A DNA stretch of 26,701 bases from Gamarada debralockiae. Its lineage: Eukaryota; Ascomycota; Leotiomycetes; Helotiales; Hyphodiscaceae. Under the pieces are notes generated by a model that saw nothing but the letters and a program-made list of their open reading frames with translations, made no database searches and was not told where the DNA came from. How positions within the stretch are numbered: the stretch's first letter is position 1; every line of letters starts with the position of its first letter. The stretch is from assembly GCA_002803225.1 (NCBI GenBank), contig NXFV01000882.1, positions 1-26,701 of the forward strand, read 5' to 3'. This document shows positions 1 through 9,060 of the stretch, in pieces. Position numbers and translations under genes: made by a program.

Positions 1-654
1 TATATGGCTATAGTACAACTACTGCTCAACAGAGGGGCCAATGTCAATGCACAGGGTGGCCATTACGGCAATGTACTCCAGGCGGCTTCATGGGGAGGGC
101 ACATAGCTATAGTACAACTACTGCTCGACAAAGGGGCCGATGTTAACGCACAGGGTGGTTATTACAGCAACGCACTCCAGGCGACTTCATGGGGAGGGCA
201 TATGGCTATAGTACAACTATTGCTCGACAAAGGGGCCGATGTCAATGCACAGGGCGGCTATTACAGCAACGCACTCCAGGCTACTTCACTAGGAGGGCAT
301 ATGGCTATAGTACAACTACTGCTCGACAAAGGGGCCGATGTCAATGCACAGGGCGGCCATTACAGCAACGCACTCCAGGCGACTTCACTGAGAGGGCATA
401 TAGCTATAGTACAACTGCTACTCGACAAAGGCGCCGATGTCAACGCACAGGGTAGTTATTACGGCAATGCACTCCAGGCTACTTCACTGGTAGGGCATAT
501 GGCTATAGTACAACTACTGCTCGACAAAGGGGCCGATGTCAATGCACAGGGTGGTTATTACGGCAATGCACTCCAGGCGGCTTCATTCGAAGGACATGTA
601 GCTGTTGTACAGCTACTGCATCAGGCTGCTACCCAGCTTAGCGACCCATGCTAG
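1..654 (+). CDS. Ankyrin-repeat protein, 3' part only (probable NLR-like repeat domain)
   Basis: The frame is open at the left edge of the window, so the true start lies upstream and only the C-terminal 217 residues are visible. They form one partial and six further ankyrin repeats of 33 residues. Each carries the core A-I-V-Q-L-L-L-D-K-G-A-D-V-N-A-Q followed by G-G-x-Y-x-N-A-L-Q-A. Repeats of this type mediate protein binding. In fungi this sub-type, with nearly identical units, is common at the C-terminus of NACHT/NB-ARC STAND proteins involved in non-self recognition; that larger architecture is inference because the nucleotide-binding part is outside the window. The final repeat diverges (VAVVQLLHQAATQ) and the frame ends at TAG after LSDPC. 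This could be a natural end or a truncation, since many relatives carry more repeats. Confidence 0.75.
   Translation, partial: YMAIVQLLLNRGANVNAQGGHYGNVLQAASWGGHIAIVQLLLDKGADVNAQGGYYSNALQATSWGGHMAIVQLLLDKGADVNAQGGYYSNALQATSLGGHMAIVQLLLDKGADVNAQGGHYSNALQATSLRGHIAIVQLLLDKGADVNAQGSYYGNALQATSLVGHMAIVQLLLDKGADVNAQGGYYGNALQAASFEGHVAVVQLLHQAATQLSDPC
7..640 (+). repeat. 99-bp tandem repeat array encoding ankyrin units
   Basis: The string GCTATAGTACAACTACTGCTC, or a close variant, recurs every 99 bp starting at 7, 106, 205, 304, 403, 502 and 601. Units differ by only a few substitutions, while the last one (601 on) is more diverged. The period equals one 33-residue ankyrin repeat, so gain or loss of a unit keeps the frame. 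Confidence 0.9.
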
Positions 655-3124
655 CGTCATGTGAGGCAATATCCCAGTTGTCGATCTCGAATTCGAGAAT
701 CCACTACCTGGAATCCAATTCCGACTTCCTGTTCGACAATCAGGACACCAGCTCGCACAGGCCGCAATGCCGGGGAGGATATATTAGCCCAAGAAAGACT
801 AGTGCTGACCCTTGCACATGCTTGACTGTTGTATTTGGAAACAGTAAGTTGAACCTGGAAACCGGAAAACATGAAGACTCTAACTGGAAATTCATTCTAG
901 CGCCAGTAAACTTTGTTCGTTGAATGAAACCAGGCCAGACATTCAGCTGGGTAGCAGAAATTAATCTACCTGCAGAAGGAACAGATCCCTATCCAGCACG
1001 TCTACTTCCAAATTCTAAGGTACCAGAATTGAGACTCCACATACCAAATTTGTGCATCAATTTTGCTGCAATGTCCCGCTCTACGAGGTCCCGCTCTCCT
1101 AGGCAATGTCCTGGCTCTACGTAGACAGTGATGCCGTTTCCCCTCCAAACCCGAAAACAGCAAACTTGTCAGAATACGCTCAGGTTCAGGTAGAGAAGGG
1201 GGGCATGGTGTGTAAGAGCACTGTGATAGTTACACTAATGTTTTTTGTAGCTGGGCGCCGCTAAGTTCAGCATTAGTATTATTATCTAAATCACCTATCT
1301 GTTGCTGTGTGATATCCCGAATGATATATCGCACAAGTTTGCATGACTAGACATAGTCTCTCTAAACACAATATACTCAGCCATACAGCCCTGCACTTTT
1401 AATCTGTAATATGCAGTTATTGACTAGTTGCCTGAGCTCTGCCACTTCTTATTCCGTCATCCATACCAACTATATATTGTGAGATATGTCTATCTTCACG
1501 GCCACGTTACATTTGGTTCTCACTCAATTCTGAGTCACTAGAATTCTTTCACCATAGTTTTGGCAATGCTCGCAGTCTTGAACGTCCGACATAATCACAT
1601 CTCTATCCGCATTGACAGTGAACGGGTGCTGCTCGCTATCATTGCATAGAGCTTCAGCCATTTATTACTCTCCATCCCAATGTAACTCAGCCATACAGAC
1701 TCTACAGGCCCGAGTAGGCCAATGCTGTCTGTGTTCCCTAGTACGTGCTGTACACATTGAATCTAGGTGCTCAGCTCCGCGGTGCCGACATGGCCGAATC
1801 CTGTTAGGCCGTCTAAGTGCTGAAGTATTTTGGTATCTGCGGCCTGCTATCATTTTGACCTGCTTTGGATTAGAATGCACCCTAATAAAGCTAGGGCATG
1901 ATAGATTGGGATAGGTGGCTACTTATTCATCAACGATATTTATAGTGCAAATGGGAGTAGAGCTGACTTATGTTATCGAATTAGACTTGTCAGAGAAATT
2001 ACAAGGAGTAGGGCAGCTAGACAACGTGCAGATATTTAATTCGAGGCGGTTATTTTTGGGCTACAGCAAAGAGAAAGTTCGAATGCAGAGTTTATCTTAC
2101 CACAACCCAAACCGTGAAATGTAAAATGAAAGTTTAACCATTTGGGAAACAAAGTCTCCACACTAGACCTATGTAATTCCTTTCTTCTATTCCGGGCTGG
2201 CTGGCATATTCCCACTATCCCTTATAAATTCTCCCATCTACCGGATACTCTTGTTTTACTTTGCAGCCTACCAACTTCATATGTGCAGGCTAAGGGATCT
2301 CCTAATTGTCAGGATAATCTGCTTCAGAAAGAACATCAAGTGAAGCCTTTAACGTACCGACGTCAATGTCCCTCTGGACAGCCCAATCCTTACCAACTGT
2401 AATCGACTTCACTCTATAGAAACTAACATATTCCCAGTTAGCAAGTGCTTGGTACACAAGAAAGATTTGAGCTAGACTATGAACCAATAAATCCGGCGAA
2501 AATCCGGGGAGCAAATAGAGGGATAGCCTGCATACTACTAGATCAGGAGTCTAGACGAAGCTCTTAGGTACCTGCTTTAGGAAGGGATAGGTCAGCAGAG
2601 TCTAGAATCATCTCACTTGGCCGGAAACCACTATATCCTAGATTCCAAGTCAAATCATCTATCTTTTACTACACATAAATTATCTGAGCATTAGCTTAGC
2701 AAACATCTCCTTATACTATTATTTTACAGTGTTCTTTTACAGGTTATTAATTTGCTAGTCTTTATCCAGCAAAGGCCACTTCAAAACTTCCTTAACAAAT
2801 CTGACTTAGTCTTCACACTATCAAATTTCTAACTTCTGCTATCCTGTACTCCCTAGCACTGCAGGAGTTTAGAACACTCTTATCCTCTTTGCTATGAAGT
2901 TATATATATTCTTTATCCCTACTCGTACACTCACTCGAAGTCAAAGACACAGTGTCTTCGCCAGAAAAAAACCTCTTACACACTCAGTGCCTACTATTCC
3001 TTGATGGGTACCCTGCGTATAGGGTAGGACAGGCCAAACGCCAGGTAACCTGCAGGCTGAATCCATACTGTACCTACCTACCATCTCCTTCGTTGCCTCA
3101 TCAATTATATCCGAAGGAAGTGTC
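655..3124. other. Stretch without a recognisable gene
   Basis: Only short ORFs are present and none shows a known domain. Stops are frequent in all frames and TA-rich words are common. A minus-strand reading at about 2302-2514 (containing LVHSLAQIFLVYQALANWEY) and a plus reading at 2142-2402 overlap, and neither is convincing. The DNA may be old, decayed transposon or gene material. Confidence 0.5.
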
Positions 3125-3270
3125 TACAGTAAAACCCCTCTATAAGAATAGACTCGGGACTAGCGATTTATAAGAGTATTGCGAGGTTATTCTTATATTT
3201 TTAGTGAGCCTCACCAAAAATTATCCCTGCAGGACCAGGAATCTCATTCTTATAGAAGGGTTTTACTGTA
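3125..3270. mobile_element. MITE with pogo/Tc1-type inverted ends and TA target duplication
   Basis: The element begins TA-CAGTAAAACCCCTCTATAAG and ends with the inverted counterpart ...GGGTTTTACTG-TA. The two arms match over about 24 bp with a single C/T difference. TA dinucleotides at 3125-3126 and 3269-3270 fit a TA target duplication, leaving an element of 142 bp. The centre holds a second foldback (TTTTTAGTGAG paired with CTCACCAAAAA, about 3199-3221). There is no coding capacity, so it would need a transposase supplied in trans. The CAGTAAAACCC terminus resembles ends of the pogo/Fot branch of Tc1/mariner; this assignment is by eye. Confidence 0.85.
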
Positions 3271-4571
3271 TCTCTAGAATCATGTTGTGGACAATTGCTA
3301 AGGATTCTGATTCAGACAATAAAACTGATCCACAGGCCTTGCAGCGTATTCTACTGTAGTTTATTAGAGGTAAAGGGTATTAACCCTAAATCTAGCTTGG
3401 TATACTTACAAGACCATAACATAGCCATTGCTCTGGCCTGTAATCATCTTGTGGACAGTCGATATCGTTATATCAGGCACACAATTACAACAAAATCTCA
3501 AGGTCCAAAATCTGCTATATAATATCTGTCTTCTAAACACCTTTCAAATACAGTTGCATATAATCATAGCTATAAATATCCATCAAAGAGCAAATACGAG
3601 TGAGCTATGCAGTCTATACAATATTCAAGTCTCTAGTAGTCGTACTTCTCAGAAAGCGTTCTTGTCCCTAATAGTAATAGCTCCCACCAAATCTATGGAA
3701 GAGGGTTAAAATCTCACTTAAGCACAGCTCACGTCCCCAATAGCGATGATTTTCAGTAGGCGGGTTCAATTAGACTTAATCTTTATTCACTCAACAGTCT
3801 CACCCATAGTGGAATTTCTCTAGTCTAGACGAAAGTCATGCCCTCAGTTGCAATAGTGTTCAACCGGCCAAAGGCCCTTTTTCTAAAGGTGATAGCTCTG
3901 GTTTGGACAACGGTCATGTTCTCAACAGCGACGGGTTCAAACGAGCAAATCTGGCCTCGCCAACAGTGATAATATTCTCCACCAAATAGAGTTCTTACCC
4001 CCGATAAGTATGGTTTTCACCAGATCTACTCAAATAGGTTGAATTCTCACCCGAACTCCTTGCAGGATATACCTGCCTTTTCACTCCTGAGACCTGGTTC
4101 TATAAAAGAAGAGATCCTGAAGGTTGCTATAGAGCAATGTAAGGCTGAGAGGGATCTAATCGAAAATATCTATCTAAGCACAGCCACACAGGGGGCCTGA
4201 TTGCTCTTTTGATCGAAAATACACCAGGGTACATAGCGCGAATTATGTATGAGCATCCTCGAGCGTCCATCTTAAGGGTTTCAAAGCTTCGTAGGGTGCA
4301 ACGGTCACTGCCTATGCAATCCTGCCCACAAGGTTCACTCAGGGACAGTCGGTTAGTACACTTCAAGTTGTTCTTGCAGGATATATTGAATAGGAGACAA
4401 CGAACCATATCCAGATCTACTTAACAAAGGAAGATAGGAAGGAAAGGAACCTTAGTGCACTATTGATACAGCTTACTATGGCTGAAAATATACATAAGCC
4501 AGCCACAAAATACTTCGCTCTTTTTAATGAATAGGAGCTTCTATGTGATCTTGAATGATATTAAAAGTGTA
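3271..4571. other. Stretch without a recognisable gene; imperfect short repeats at about 3720-4060
   Basis: No ORF here resembles a known protein. Between about 3720 and 4060 a degenerate unit recurs, resembling C-A-A-(C/T)-A-G-(C/T)-G-A-(T/C)-(G/A) followed by a TTCTCACC-like or TTTTCA-like word (for example around 3737, 3795, 3855, 3925, 3965 and 4005). Spacing is irregular, so it may be a decayed protein-repeat gene. The remainder shows nothing that can be supported. Confidence 0.4.
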
Positions 4572-4859
4572 TACAAAGGCCGCAGTCAAAAGTCTTGCAA
4601 CTACAGGTTGTTTAGCCTATAATTACCAAGCAAGTCCTATGTGACCTTGTAATTTAGGCTAGGATCCCTATAAAATCCACGTGATCTCCCTGAAGCGATT
4701 AGACCGCGCTCAGACCTGATGACTAAGTCCGCTGCCCAATTACCTACAGGGAGCTTACAGGCACCCCAGCCTAGATTTACAGGGCATTACAGGGCATATT
4801 GCAACATTACAGGCGCTAAATACCCTATAGTTACAAGGCTTTTGACTACGGCCTTCATA
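4572..4859. mobile_element. 288-bp MITE with 34-bp inverted ends and TA target duplication
   Basis: The left arm starts after TA at 4572-4573 and reads CAAAGGCCGCAGTCAAAAG. The reverse complement of the right arm, inside TA at 4858-4859, reads TGAAGGCCGTAGTCAAAAG. Over 34 bp the arms differ at six positions, all transitions, and three of these are C in a CpA context on one arm versus T on the other. The interior carries four TTACAGG and one CTACAGG in about 70 bp near the right end (about 4743-4813). There is no ORF. The TA target duplication and long imperfect ends indicate a non-autonomous Tc1/mariner-type element. Confidence 0.8.
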
Positions 4860-5365
4860 CTTTAGTACTATTCTAGGAAAGCAGGCTTTCAGGCTACAGC
4901 CTGATCAGGTATGTAATATGTGGCCGATTCTATCCCTTAGCGCCCACCATGGAGCAGTTGTTACTGTCTGTTTCAAAGGCAGCTTCTAAGGGCTAGTTTT
5001 GCCTTAGAGGGCCAACCATTGCTCTGGTTCGGGTGCGGTTAATTTTATATAAAAGGAGTCTAATTGTTCCTTTTAGGGGATTATATGTGCAGAGAGTTAG
5101 AAAAGATTTATAACTGCCTGTTATAGCACAGTAGTAAACCTGTTATAGAGATCTAACCTTTAACTAGAACGAAACAATTAGAATGAGAATAGGTAGGATA
5201 TGACTTCACGTTCCCAGCAACTGTCTGTTGACTTAAAAGAATTAATTTATGAAATACGAAAAGTGCGTGCTGAAAAAATCCTACTCCGAAGTGAAAAAGG
5301 ATATTACTATAGCCCCCAGCCAAAGGAATGGAGTTCCCGAGTTCTGTTTCTAGCCCTTACGACCA
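4860..5365. other. Stretch without a confident gene, downstream of the interrupted surface-protein gene
   Basis: A plus-strand ORF at 5200-5394 could encode 64 residues starting MTSRSQQLSVDLKELIYEIR. It is lysine/glutamate-rich and helix-prone but matches no family I recognise, and it overlaps the 3' end of the minus-strand gene. The rest probably includes the 3' untranslated region of that gene. Confidence 0.35.
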
Positions 5366-5824
5366 TTACAACAATACCATCAAGAGGCCTGTAGCACCAA
5401 CTATTCCTATGAAGACTGTAATGGCCCATGAACTCATCCACATAACCGCAACTGAGTTTGCATGACTCTGTTGAATTGTCGATGGAGACGTGATCGGTGA
5501 AGACGTGATCGGTGAAGACGTATTGTGCGACGGAGATGAAGTAGTTGAAAAAGACGTACTGGTCGATGTAGACGAAGAGAACCCGGAACCAGCTCCGGTA
5601 AGCGCTGGGGTTGAGACTGAGCCCGGCAGCACTGGGCTCGACCCGGAAACAACCGTGTTTGTTCGTACAGCTGGAGTGGGCAGCGAAAGAGTCGCTGAAT
5701 AGGAATTGAATGAAGAGAATGCCGCGGCCGAATTAGTTTCGTAGATAGATATAGTAGTATAGTCCGTGACTGTAGTTGATGTGAGTGCTGTTTCGGCGAT
5801 TTCAGCAATGACAGTCCACGTATA

Positions 5825-5855
5825 GTAAGAGCATGCGCCATTGCTCGTCGTACAC
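5825..5855 (+). repeat. Left terminal inverted repeat of the Tc1/mariner element (with flanking TA)
   Basis: A 31-bp sequence beginning GTAAGAGCATGCGCC, perfectly inverted at 7165-7195. Bases 5826-5827 are the TA target copy. It is followed directly by CACGTGATTACCCC. Confidence 0.92.
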
Positions 5856-7192
5856 CACGTGATTACCCCACCAACACTACTAAAATCGTAGTTTTTCTAC
5901 TCTATACTTCACTGTAATTATAATATAAGTAAAGCTCAGATCTTTTTGTTGTAAATTAAAGTATTTTAATGTATAGTTACTATCCCCTTATTCTCAATTA
6001 CATCTTCAAGCTTATAAGTAAGTCTTTCCGTCAAATATCGCCAATCCTTCGGATCAATTTCATCCCATAACTCTTGTAAGACCTCCTTCAACTCTTCAAT
6101 TGTAGTAGGGACTGTTTCTAACTTTATAATCTCATTTTTCATCTACTGCTAAATCTTTTCAATTGGATTTAAGTCAAGAGAAAAAGGTAGCTAATCAAAC
6201 CCACGAATGCCACGGTTTAAGCGGGGTAATCTCGCTTTCCCCTTATGTACTTTCGTACTATCTTCTATAAAAATAAACTTCCCCTTTTCTTTCTTTGATA
6301 ACTTATTATAAAAAGGAAAGACTATAGCCTTAAGTACTTGATTTAAGTATACTATACTACAAATCCCCTTCTTCCTAGGCTCTTTTACTAAGAAGACTAG
6401 TAGAGACTTCCAATCCCAGCTAATAGTACCCTATACTATCACGCTAACTCGCCTACTCCTATATACCGATTGTATACAATCTAGGTAATTCTTCTTATCT
6501 AGCTAACGCGTAACCTATTTCCTCCCTCTTTTCCTTATCTCAAATGTAGACTTATTACTCTATAATACCTTCTTCTAATTAGCTGTCCCCTACTATCGGT
6601 ATTTCAACGCAAACGCTAATCTCTTTGTAGCTTGTTTCTTGGAAATGAAAGGTCGGCGGTACGCGACGTAACGGCGGTATCTATGCTTCTTTATTACCCG
6701 GCGAATCGTTGTCGTAGATGCTTTAAGGTAGAGTTCAGCCTTGATACGAGCCCAAGACTTCGTGTGATTAGTCTAAGACTTAAAGACGAACCGGAAGATA
6801 CGCTTGATATCAGCTTGCGAAAGAGCAGGTCTCTTAGTAGCTAATCCTTTCCGTGTTGTACGAGAGGAGTTAGCCTTTACAATAGACTGGATTGTAGATC
6901 GCTGTAAGCTAGTAAGAGCTTTAATTTTGCTATAGCTGTGGCCTTGTCGGCGGAGGGAGCGAACAGTAGCGCGAACGGGGGTTTTCTAATTTTCAAGAGG
7001 CTTGTGGTCCTTAATTACAGACAGCGAAAGGATAATTGAGTCTTCTATGACTTGTCTTAATTGCACGATAATTATAAAGGAAAAAAATGGGTTAGAGTCA
7101 AAGAAGCGGTAAAGAGTGGAAAAAATATTGAGGGGTAGTCACGTGGAGATAGCCGCTCGCTTAGGTGTACGACGAGCAATGGCGCATGCTCT
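5828..7192 (-). mobile_element. Tc1/mariner (IS630-Tc1) element, 1365 bp, with TA target duplication
   Basis: Both ends begin AGAGCATGCGCCATTGCTCG, and the inverted ends are identical for 29 bp. TA dinucleotides flank them at 5826-5827 and 7193-7194. The palindromic flanks G-TA and TA-C extend the visible inverted repeat to 31 bp (5825-5855 and 7165-7195). After the 29 bp the right end has 19 extra bases before a shared CACGTGA-(T/C)-TACCCC block, so the left end has a deletion or the right end an insertion. The element holds one transposase-like frame on the minus strand, the same strand as its host gene. Size, ends, TA target and transposase all agree with Tc1/mariner. Confidence 0.92.
5966..7075 (-). 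pseudogene. Tc1/mariner transposase, killed by TAG nonsense codons
   Basis: One uninterrupted reading frame (about 369 codons) runs from a putative former start, now ATA at 7075-7073, to TAA at 5968-5966. There are no frameshifts. The N-terminal part contains a helix-turn-helix (VRSLRRQGHSYSKIKALTS). The C-terminal part is a DDE domain with a second acidic site in F-I-E-D-S (Asp codon 6262-6260) and the terminal L-D-L-N-P-I-E (Glu codon 6160-6158), 33 residues apart and close to the Tc1 spacing. Twelve in-frame stops are present and every one is TAG, several at places where the family has Trp (for example before the first catalytic site, and F-D-stop-L-P). The first catalytic Asp and its neighbour read Asn-Lys (6556-6551) where an acidic pair is expected. 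All these changes are explained by G-to-A on this strand. The protein cannot be active. Confidence 0.9.
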
Positions 7193-7195
7193 TAC
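7165..7195 (-). repeat. Right terminal inverted repeat of the Tc1/mariner element (with flanking TA)
   Basis: The exact reverse complement of the left end at 5825-5855. Moving inward, 19 additional bases separate it from CACGTGACTACCCC. The left end lacks this spacer. Confidence 0.92.
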
Positions 7196-8027
7196 CATTC
7201 GATATACCACCTAGATATCATGTTAGCACCTTTATAGCAGGACCAAGAGTTTCCATACCATGTAATGGTGTAATAGAAATATGTATATGTAACTCCTGGG
7301 GTTGTAGAGATTGGTGCTGTCGTAGTTTGAGATGCTGATGATGTTGGCGCACTTGTTGGGGGTACTACTCCTCTTGCGCTTGAGCACATGTTAGCCCCAT
7401 TAACAAGCACACAGACACTTCCCGCAGGGCAATAACGGCCGTCAGCACAGCACTCTGCACCATTATCCGGGTAACATTTCCCATCTACGCAACAAAGCCA
7501 GCCAGCCTGGCAAGTCCAATCAGCACAGCAGACTCCACCTGGTTCAACACAATAAGGAATTTTGGAGCAGCAGTTCAGCCCCTCTTGACAACATGTGGAG
7601 ACGCTGCCAGGGGGACAGCAGCCGAAGCCATCGGGACAGCAGCGTGAGGGATTGTCTAGAAAGTGTTAATTGAGGAAATTAGCAGTTTTATATTGGGAAA
7701 CGCACTGGCGCAGTCGAAGTATCCTGCAGCGCATTCGACTTGGCGTGTGCTAAGCCATGATTCCAGGAGAGAAGGGCCGTCAAAAGCTCGATTCTCCAAA
7801 AAGGGAGCCCCCCTTACAGACTTCTCTCCTTCATAGCTGAGTCGTTCGTGGATATCCTTCCTGACGAAAGCTGTTGGGTTTCTGCGGACGAAGCTTCCAC
7901 GGCTAGAGTATCGCTCAATCAAGGTTGGCTCTGCGAGGATCCCTCCTTGCGCTATCCAATCATCACACCAGACGCGCACGGAGAGGGAAAAAACAGTGAA
8001 CACAAAGATTCCACTTAAGAACATCAT

Positions 8028-8774
8028 ATTTTGCTGAGTTACGAGAGAGTAGAGTCAATGAGGGGAATATATGGGGGTGTCAAAGATATATTATCAAAAC
8101 TACATCAAACTTTGTAAAAGTACCAAAACGCACCAATACTAATATCCTAGTTTGAAATCATGCTATTAAACAGCCAGTTTCAATCCATATGTTAATAGGT
8201 ACAGGCCAGTATTTGACTAGAAAGAGCAAAATACCCCAAGTCCAAGACAGGTGATTAGTCTGGCTACCCTTGAAAACATGGTCACAAACCACCTCACATT
8301 CAAAATTTATTTCGCCCCGTAAGTACTATAGTAATATCGGACCAATAATGGTACACTAAGGGGGGTGTTGCATGCGTCATCGGGGATCATTCATCCGTGA
8401 GGCGTACGAAGGTGCTCAACGTCGCGGCCCAACCGTGTAGAGAATCAGACACCACCTTAAAATGGTGGCTAGGCCTCAATTACCTGATAGGAGGCTGAAT
8501 AATTCAAGAATGCAAGAAAATATTGGAAGGATTCGTTGGCTTTAAATAAAACTTTAGGTTGGCTGAAAGATTCGCCTGGTGAGGGGTAATGCCACGTCCG
8601 AGCGAAAGTCTGTGTCGTTCGTATTACCCGCCACTCATTCGTGCCATTCGCCCCCCATCGGCTTATAGCGAAAAGGATGACGAGGGCGTAGCCCGGTAAT
8701 ATTTGGCACTAAAGCATTACCATATAGGTAACTCTGCGACGAACATCGACCTTACTGAAGTTCATTCCCGTCTC
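8028..8774. other. Upstream region of the surface-protein gene, then no recognisable gene
   Basis: The first about 70 bases read on the minus strand are pyrimidine-rich with TATA-like words (GATATATC, CATATATTCC) and probably hold the promoter and leader of the gene starting at 8027. Further right nothing codes recognisably. Short inverted words GGGTAAT / ATTACCC recur at about 8583-8630 and 8690-8735 and may be remains of a small element. Confidence 0.35.
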
Positions 8775-9060
8775 TAAAAGCTAAATACTGTATTAATAAG
8801 TTCAAGGTTTATTATAAAAAAGTCTTAGAGACGAAATTATATCAAAACCCAGTTTTAAACTTTATTTTAAATACTGTTTTTACATATATCTTTAAAATGC
8901 ATAATTTAATAATAGAAAATATCTAATGATGAAAACTTTTTAATAAGCTCTTTAAATAAGTCCTTTTAAAATAGTAAAGCTTTTAAAAATAAATTAAAAT
9001 TATTTTTCAATTATTTTTATAGCTTTATAATTTAAATTTTTTATACTTCTAAAACTTATA
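8775..9060. other. Very AT-rich tract
   Basis: About 285 bp composed mainly of A and T with runs such as TTTTAAAAATAAATTAAAATTA and few G or C. At its left border CGTCTCTAA (about 8769) is inverted as TTAGAGACG (about 8825). There is no ORF. It is consistent with an AT-rich isochore fragment or an end-stage RIP product. I see no origin motif I would trust. Confidence 0.6.

Larger units (their letters stand above)
5366..8027 (-). pseudogene. Cysteine-rich secreted surface protein, interrupted by a Tc1/mariner insertion
   Basis: This gene has three exons: 8027-7706, 7655-7259, and 7210 onward to the stop at 5366, the last split by the element at 5828-7192. Intron 1 (7656-7705) has donor GTGCGT and acceptor TTTCTAG. 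Intron 2 (7211-7258) has donor GTATGG, branch GCTAACA and acceptor ATCTAG. Omitting the element and one TA copy gives exactly 1197 nt, or 398 codons plus phase-consistent junctions and no internal stop. Visible parts: signal peptide (residues 1-21), a region rich in cysteine with seven CC pairs (113-198, CCPDGFGCCPPG type), a Thr/Ser/Pro linker, an aromatic stretch (YTYFYYTITWW) around 231-250, a long Ser/Thr-rich stalk, and a hydrophobic C-terminus (about 374-398) fitting a GPI signal or membrane anchor. The insertion lies within Tyr codon 246. I infer a cell-wall or plasma-membrane protein; its ligand is unknown. As it stands, translation reads a TAA immediately at the element border. Confidence 0.85.

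Noticed and set aside
1..654. CRISPR-like array from regularly spaced repeats
   Set aside because: The period is 99 bp throughout and translates into ankyrin repeats, without unique spacers, in a eukaryotic context.
3760..3960. tRNA B-box-like words (GGGTTCAA at about 3764 and 3947)
   Set aside because: The final CC of the B box is missing and no A box or acceptor stem can be drawn.
7192..7410. Separate small protein ending ...GNSWSCYKGANMISRW
   Set aside because: The odd tail is intron 2 of the interrupted surface-protein gene (GTATGG...GCTAACATG...CTAG), followed by the transposon border.
8580..8740. Small element bounded by GGGTAAT / ATTACCC words
   Set aside because: The inverted words are only 7-8 bp, occur in several pairings and have no consistent target duplication.
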